The notes under the pieces are model-generated. The model had not been told where the DNA came from. It searched no databases and saw only the letters and a program-made list of their open reading frames with translations. A stretch of 64,000 bases of DNA from Hysterangium stoloniferum (Eukaryota; Basidiomycota; Agaricomycetes; Hysterangiales; Hysterangiaceae): positions 549,501-613,500 of the forward strand of contig WHVD01000042.1 of the NCBI GenBank assembly GCA_015178975.1, read 5' to 3'. The translations under genes were made by a program, and so were the position numbers. This document shows, one piece after another, positions 59,635 to 64,000 of this stretch; the first letter of the stretch is position 1; each line of letters opens with the position of its first letter.

Positions 59635-60037
59635 CATTGTGTACCCTGTCTTTCTCTCTTCTTCCTCCTCTAATCAACCTCCTTTGCCTTTCCATCCACC
59701 ATAACTCAATCTCATCTCTTCACAGTCATTTCATCATATTCCATTACATATTCTTGATGGGTTTGCTTCCTGCCTATAACCAGCACAAACAGCACTGCCA
59801 ATATATGGTATTGTTTTTTCTCTGGATTGGAGGCCATTCACTGACGGCAATCCTGAACCTCACCATTTTGTCTAACATGCAGCTTAAATTGAGGGTTGTT
59901 TTTTTGCAGCATTTTCTCTTCCCCCTTATAAAATGGATAAAAATGTTAAATGTAGAAGAAAATATAACAATTTAGATAAGATAAGATAAAAATAAAATCC
60001 AAAAAATCCAAAAACAATATAATAAATCAAAATAAAA
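59635..60037. other. AT-rich flank of the Tc1 element
   Basis: No gene. The last 100 bp are a low-complexity run of (T)AAATCAAAATAAAATACA words that continues on the other side of the transposon at 61613-61680, which shows the insertion hit this repeat. Confidence 0.45.
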
Positions 60038-60039
60038 TA

Positions 60040-60247
60040 CAGTGGGGGACAAAACCGTTCCAATGATTTTTTATATGTCACAGAATGTTGAATAACTCAA
60101 TGAGTACTTGCCCAATTGACCTGAAATTTTTAATTTAGGTAGTCATATATGTTGGCTATATACCCTAAAATTCTATGACATAAGCATTATTTGTCATCAA
60201 ACTATAAATCAAATACTAATGCAATCTCATTGGAACAGTTTTGTCCT
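60040..60247 (+). repeat. Left terminal inverted repeat of the Tc1 element
   Basis: About 208 bp. Its outer core GGGACAAAACCGTTCCAATGA recurs, inverted, at its inner end (TCATTGGAACAGTTTTGTCC, about 60227-60246), so each repeat has two oppositely oriented candidate transposase sites. Confidence 0.85.
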
Positions 60248-60392
60248 TGTCACATGATTAGCACATAACCTTATTGATTATCCACAAATAAATGCAAATA
60301 AAATCATGTGACCTGTTCAAATTGTGTATATACTGTATACAACTGTTCACTTCTCCAAGTGATAGCATCCCAACAACTCATCAGTTTACATC

Positions 60393-61382
60393 ATGAGAGC
60401 TCTCACTCCTGCTCAACTTGATCATGTTCTTACTCTACTTGACAAGGGCAAGTCTGCACATGAAGTAGCTTCTACCATTGGTCATTCTGTCTCTACTATA
60501 TCCAGAATTTGCTCTAAAGATTCTTCCTCCCTCTCCAAAGCAGCTGAAGGTCATCCACGCAAACCTTCCCTCTCTGATACCCATTACATCATCCAACAAA
60601 TCACTTCCCAGAAGATTGACCATGCCACTCAGGCCTCTAAAGTCCTACAATATATTAATGGGGAGTCTATCTCTGCAAGAAAAATTTGTAGAAAACTCAA
60701 GAAAACTGGAATGAAGGCTGTGGTGAAGAAGAAAAGGCCTAAACTCACAAAAAGGCAGAGAAGGGAGAGGCTGGACTTTGCATTGGCACACAAGAACTGG
60801 TCTCTGGAGGACTGGAAGAGGGTTGTTTGGTCAGATGAGGCTAAAATCAATCATTTGGGGTCAGATGGGAGGAAGTGGGTGTGGAAAAAAGCAGGAGAGG
60901 GGCTCAGTGATAGGCTGGTTCAGGGTACAGTCAAGTTTGGAGGGGGGAATCTGATGTTGTGGGGTTGTATGTTCTGGGAAGGACCAGGATATGCCACCAA
61001 GATTGATGGGAGGATGGATGCTGAACTTCAAGAATCTCTCAAGCATTACAAAAAGAAGACTGGGGATATAGTCTTTCAGCAAGACAATGATCCCAAACAC
61101 AAGAGCAAGAAGGCCACCAATTGGCTTAATGGCAGTGATTTTGATGTCATGATATGGCCCCCTCAGTCTGCTTATCTTAATCCAATTGAACACCTTTGGC
61201 ATTACCTCAAGAAGAGGCTACTGGAGTATGAAGTGGAGCCTAGGAGTATTCAGGAGTTATGGGAAAGGGTCCAGATAGAATGGGACAGGATTCCTGCTTC
61301 TATTTGTCAGAATTTGATAGAGAGTATGCCTAGAAGGATTGCAGCTGTTTTGGATGCCAAGGGGGGTTACACCAAGTACTAG
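60393..61382 (+). CDS. Tc1/mariner transposase (DD34E)
   Basis: 329 residues, intronless. The N-terminus (1-60) forms a helix-turn-helix of the HTH-Tc type (TPAQLDHVLTLLDKGKSAHE, GHSVSTISRICS), followed by a second DNA-binding region and a basic patch (KKKRPKLTKRQRRERL, 112-127). The RNase H-fold core has Asp148 (VVWSDEAKI), Asp231 (FQQDNDPKHKS) and Glu266 (LNPIEHLW). Exactly 34 residues lie between the last two, which defines the Tc1 branch. It should cut and paste the flanking repeats into TA sites in the nucleus. The start is the first ATG after the left inverted repeat. Confidence 0.93.
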   Translation: MRALTPAQLDHVLTLLDKGKSAHEVASTIGHSVSTISRICSKDSSSLSKAAEGHPRKPSLSDTHYIIQQITSQKIDHATQASKVLQYINGESISARKICRKLKKTGMKAVVKKKRPKLTKRQRRERLDFALAHKNWSLEDWKRVVWSDEAKINHLGSDGRKWVWKKAGEGLSDRLVQGTVKFGGGNLMLWGCMFWEGPGYATKIDGRMDAELQESLKHYKKKTGDIVFQQDNDPKHKSKKATNWLNGSDFDVMIWPPQSAYLNPIEHLWHYLKKRLLEYEVEPRSIQELWERVQIEWDRIPASICQNLIESMPRRIAAVLDAKGGYTKY

Positions 61383-61411
61383 ATTATATGATTTGTATTG
61401 GATTATATACC

Positions 61412-61610
61412 AGGGACAAAACTGTTCCAATGAGATTGCATTAGTATTTGATTTATAGTTTGATGACAAATAATGCTGATGTCATAGAATTCTTACGGTA
61501 TATAGCCAACATATATGAATATCTAAATTAAAAATTTGGTCAAGTACTCACTGAGTTATTCAACATTCTTTGACATATAAAAAATCATTGGAATGGTTTG
61601 TCCCCCACTG
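61412..61610 (-). repeat. Right terminal inverted repeat of the Tc1 element
   Basis: Complement of the left repeat with about 10-15 scattered changes and small gaps. It has the same inverted pair of 20-bp cores at its two ends. Confidence 0.85.
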
Positions 61611-61679
61611 TACACTAAATCAAAATGAAATGCATTAAATCAAAATAAATTACAGTAAATCAGAATAAAATACAATGAA

Positions 61680-62075
61680 TGTTCAAACTCATCGAAGCTA
61701 AAGGAATTGGAAGGAAACTTATACAGAGGTGGATAGGGCCATTTGAGGTTTTGGAAAAGATCATCAACTTCACATTCCTCCAGAATACCAAATGCACCCA
61801 GTGATCAACTGAGAACACTTAAAAAAGTACCCTTTCTCCCCTAAGGAATTCAGACCAAGGACACTGCTAGAAAACCCCAGGGAACTAAATCATAAGGATG
61901 AGGAGTACAAAATTAAAGCCATCATTGGGCACAAGAAGCATTGAAATTGACTACTTTTCCAAGTGTGATGGAAGGATATGGACCAGAGGAGGATACTTGG
62001 TTAAATGGCAATGATCTTTGTAATGCTCCCACTCTTCTCAGGGCTTACAAGGCTATCTATTGGATTTAATGACTA
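61680..62075 (+). pseudogene. Degenerate gypsy integrase C-terminus and chromodomain
   Basis: Fragments in changing frames spell the end of a Ty3/gypsy integrase: LIQRWIGPFEVLEKI, then MHPVIN.EHLKKY, NPRELNHKDEEYKIKAI, LVKW and EEDTWLNGNDLCNAPTLLRAYKAIYW, the chromodomain region. It differs from Gyp-X and Gyp-Z and could be the far end of Gyp-W, but orientation and the missing RT make this only a suggestion. Confidence 0.55.
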
Positions 62076-62260
62076 CTCCATTCCTTTACAATGGCAAGAC
62101 CACTAATTATTTCATCTCTACTTAATCTCCAATCTACGTTTCCTTCACCTTCCACCTCCCTCAGTCTTTTCACCTCGACAACTGAGCAGAGTTTAAATTA
62201 ATATAAAAGAAAGGTAGATTCACTAAATAAGTTTTCATCTCTTTTTGTCCTAACCTCCAC

Positions 62261-63112
62261 AATGAATACAGAGCCAGTATACTATGTCACAGAAACAACA
62301 AACCAAACCCAAGCTCCCGAATTTCAAAAGAATACTGCAACCTCAATGCATTACACTCTTTACCACCTCATCTCATACTGAGAAGGTCAAGCAAAGTGCT
62401 GGTAATTCAGAGGTCTCATCATTCACTCATCCCACATCGAGGGGTAATCCTGCAGGAGAATCCACCAGCTCAGGGAATGATATCACTTTCACATTTTACA
62501 CCCCCCTCCTTTGGCCTAAACTCCCTAGTTTTCAAAGGATACCTCACCCCCAGACAACAATACCTCCTTCCCCACCACCTGGCACAGAGAATGTTGAGCA
62601 CTATGGGACCCAATCAGAGGCCTCTTTGTCAACACATCTAGCACAGATGGACTCCATCCAGGGAATCATTCTGTCACACCCCAGAGTTTGGGGAGAACCC
62701 ACAGAAACCTACTAGTAGTACTTTACCTTTGACTGAGGAAGAGATCCAAGAAAAACAGTGGTCCAAAAAGTTCATTGAGTGATATCAGGAAGGATGAAAG
62801 ATGCTCAAGAGGAAGAGGAGAGAGGAGTACCTAGAGGAGCAACAAAGGAATGGTGCTAGGAGTAATGTCCCTTCTAAGTGGATGCACAGGGAATGGAGGA
62901 GAATGGAGGGAAACAGCAATCCTTTAGTCATCACTCCTCCCCCAGGCCAGAAATGGGCAGACTTCACTGAAACAGATTGTAGTGATGGTGGCACACCATG
63001 CATTCAGAATGTAGGAAATAAAGGCAAGAAAGGAAAGGATAGTGTCACCTTCTATCAAGCTACAAAAGTGTTGCCTTGTGACAGGGAGACAGTGTTGAGT
63101 TGTGGAGGATAA
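62261..63112 (+). pseudogene. Unrecognised broken reading frames behind a gypsy pol end
   Basis: Plus-strand frames: one starts at 62261 (MNTEPVYYVTETTNQTQ), another runs 62284-62715 (Ser/Thr/Pro-rich), and a basic one runs 62801-63112 with RKRREEYLEEQQRNGARSN, NPLVITPPPGQKWADF and a CX-poor tail. Stops separate them. Their place, sense-strand and directly behind a chromodomain, suggests an accessory gene of that retrotransposon. I recognise no domain. Confidence 0.4.
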
Positions 63113-63720
63113 CCCAAAACTTTAAAAGTTATTTATCCACTAAAGTATATATATTTATATTGTTTGTTGTAAAATTAATATTTAAGCAAATTCAGTCTAT
63201 CAGATAACATTCTGGAGAATAAGGAAATATTAATATTTATCTTGTATCTGACAAAAGTTAGTTAAACAAACATATATAGATTATCCTTTTGGGGATAAAT
63301 TCCATAACAAGGATTGGTTGGCCAGATAGTTCTGGTTAACTTTCTAAACCAAATAAATTTAAATTATATGAACTACATTTGAAAGTTTGCATAATATACA
63401 AGAGAATACATCTCATCCCAAAGATTAAGTCATAACCCAAACAATTTTGGTTAACTATAATGTTTGTGGACATTTTAAAAGTCACAGAGATACTAGAGAA
63501 TTCATCTCATCCCAAAGATTAAGTCACAACCCAAATAATTTTGTGTAACTATGTCATTTGTGTGTATTTTAAAAGGGCATGCATATTTTAAAGATGAAAT
63601 TCCAGGTAATTAAATATAAACTCATAGAATAAGTTGTCATGGCCAGAAGGAATAGTCTCACTTAAAAAATATGAGGATTATTCAGTAAAAATTTGTATAT
63701 TCAATAAAGTGTGACTATCC
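63113..63720. other. AT-rich segment with a direct repeat
   Basis: No gene. Two adjacent units (63401-63494 and 63495-63582) share AGAGAATnCATCTCATCCC, AAAGATTAAGTCA, AACCCAAA and ATTTTAAAAG. GAGGATA at 63105-63111 and TATCCTC at 63716-63722 are inverted but too short to prove an insertion. Confidence 0.5.
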
Positions 63721-64000
63721 TCCTGTCTCCCAGACCTCTTCAGTGACAAATACCTAGGCATGGACTGCTATGAAGGATTCCTACTCCCTGATGAGATTCA
63801 CTTTGTCACAAGTGACCCTAACCAGTGAAGGCAGTTACCACCTTCTGTCAGGGTCTGGAGGGGGTTCCAACCAATCCCACAATATCATCCAACCCTACCC
63901 ACAATTCCTTACCCCTTCTTGTCTCTTCTGTGCCCCCTTCACACCCTTTTCCAAGCCACTAGATAGCCTTGAAACACCACCTGATGACCTGCCTCCTCTC
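63721..64000. other. Window end, undetermined
   Basis: Mixed-composition sequence with open frames on the plus strand but no recognised motif. It may continue the broken frames before 63112. Confidence 0.3.

Larger units (their letters stand above)
60040..61610 (+). mobile_element. Tc1/mariner transposon, near intact
   Basis: 1571 bp, with outer ends CAGTGGGGGACAAA and its complement and TA on both sides (60038-60039, 61611-61612). Terminal inverted repeats of about 200 bp (60040-60247 and about 61412-61610) are about 93% alike by eye. It holds one intronless transposase with all catalytic residues. No stop or frameshift was found, so it may be recently active. Confidence 0.92.

Overview
The window looks like nuclear DNA of a filamentous Agaricomycete (mushroom-forming fungus), probably with white-rot or litter-decay ancestry. 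The signs are short class II heme-peroxidase genes cut by 50-60 nt GT-AG introns, Ty3/gypsy chromodomain retrotransposons with roughly 0.5-1.3 kb LTRs and 5-bp target-site duplications (TSDs), a two-gene PIF/Harbinger element, and a Tc1/mariner element. I cannot name the species.

Layout. (i) 1-17.6 kb is a manganese-peroxidase cluster. Copy A (minus, running off the left edge) is followed by about 3.6 kb with no supported gene. Next comes a large inverted duplication: left arm about 4988-10033, right arm about 12131-17577, spacer about 2.1 kb. Each arm carries one dead copy (C or E) and one apparently intact MnP gene (B, 8094-9541 +; D, 12621-14071 -). Dead and intact copies stand head to head, so each arm is itself a palindrome of peroxidase units. 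A sixth copy survives only as a promoter plus a few codons (F, about 11.0 kb). (ii) 17.6-64 kb is almost entirely nested transposable elements: three Ty3/gypsy elements (called Gyp-X, Gyp-Z and Gyp-W here), at least nine solo LTRs from several families (L1-L5), a non-coding LTR element (21207-25596), a decayed Harbinger element (34617-39374) and a near-intact Tc1 element (60040-61610).

How the pieces fit. TSDs allow the nesting to be read. Gyp-X is one element cut in two: its 5' half (5' LTR-gag-PR-RT) lies on the minus strand at about 29.2-33.3 kb, and its 3' half (integrase-chromodomain-3' LTR) lies on the plus strand at about 41.0-44.6 kb. Two nested TSD pairs match only if the intervening segment was inverted. 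A smaller inversion of the same kind, inside Gyp-Z reverse transcriptase, lies between two L4 elements at 50.7-53.3 kb.

The most unusual biology is a spliced gene lying antisense between the chromodomain and the 3' LTR of both Gyp-X and Gyp-Z. In both it has three exons, two phase-0 introns at equivalent places, a charged coiled coil, a conserved GPSSPK-KQK junction and a CX2CX6C-X10-CX2CX6C cysteine cluster with GAL4-type (Zn2Cys6) spacing. A second candidate is a motif of about 30 nt found in the LTRs of several families, with a small hairpin that shows a compensatory base change. All identities and similarities are by eye; no alignment or database search was run.
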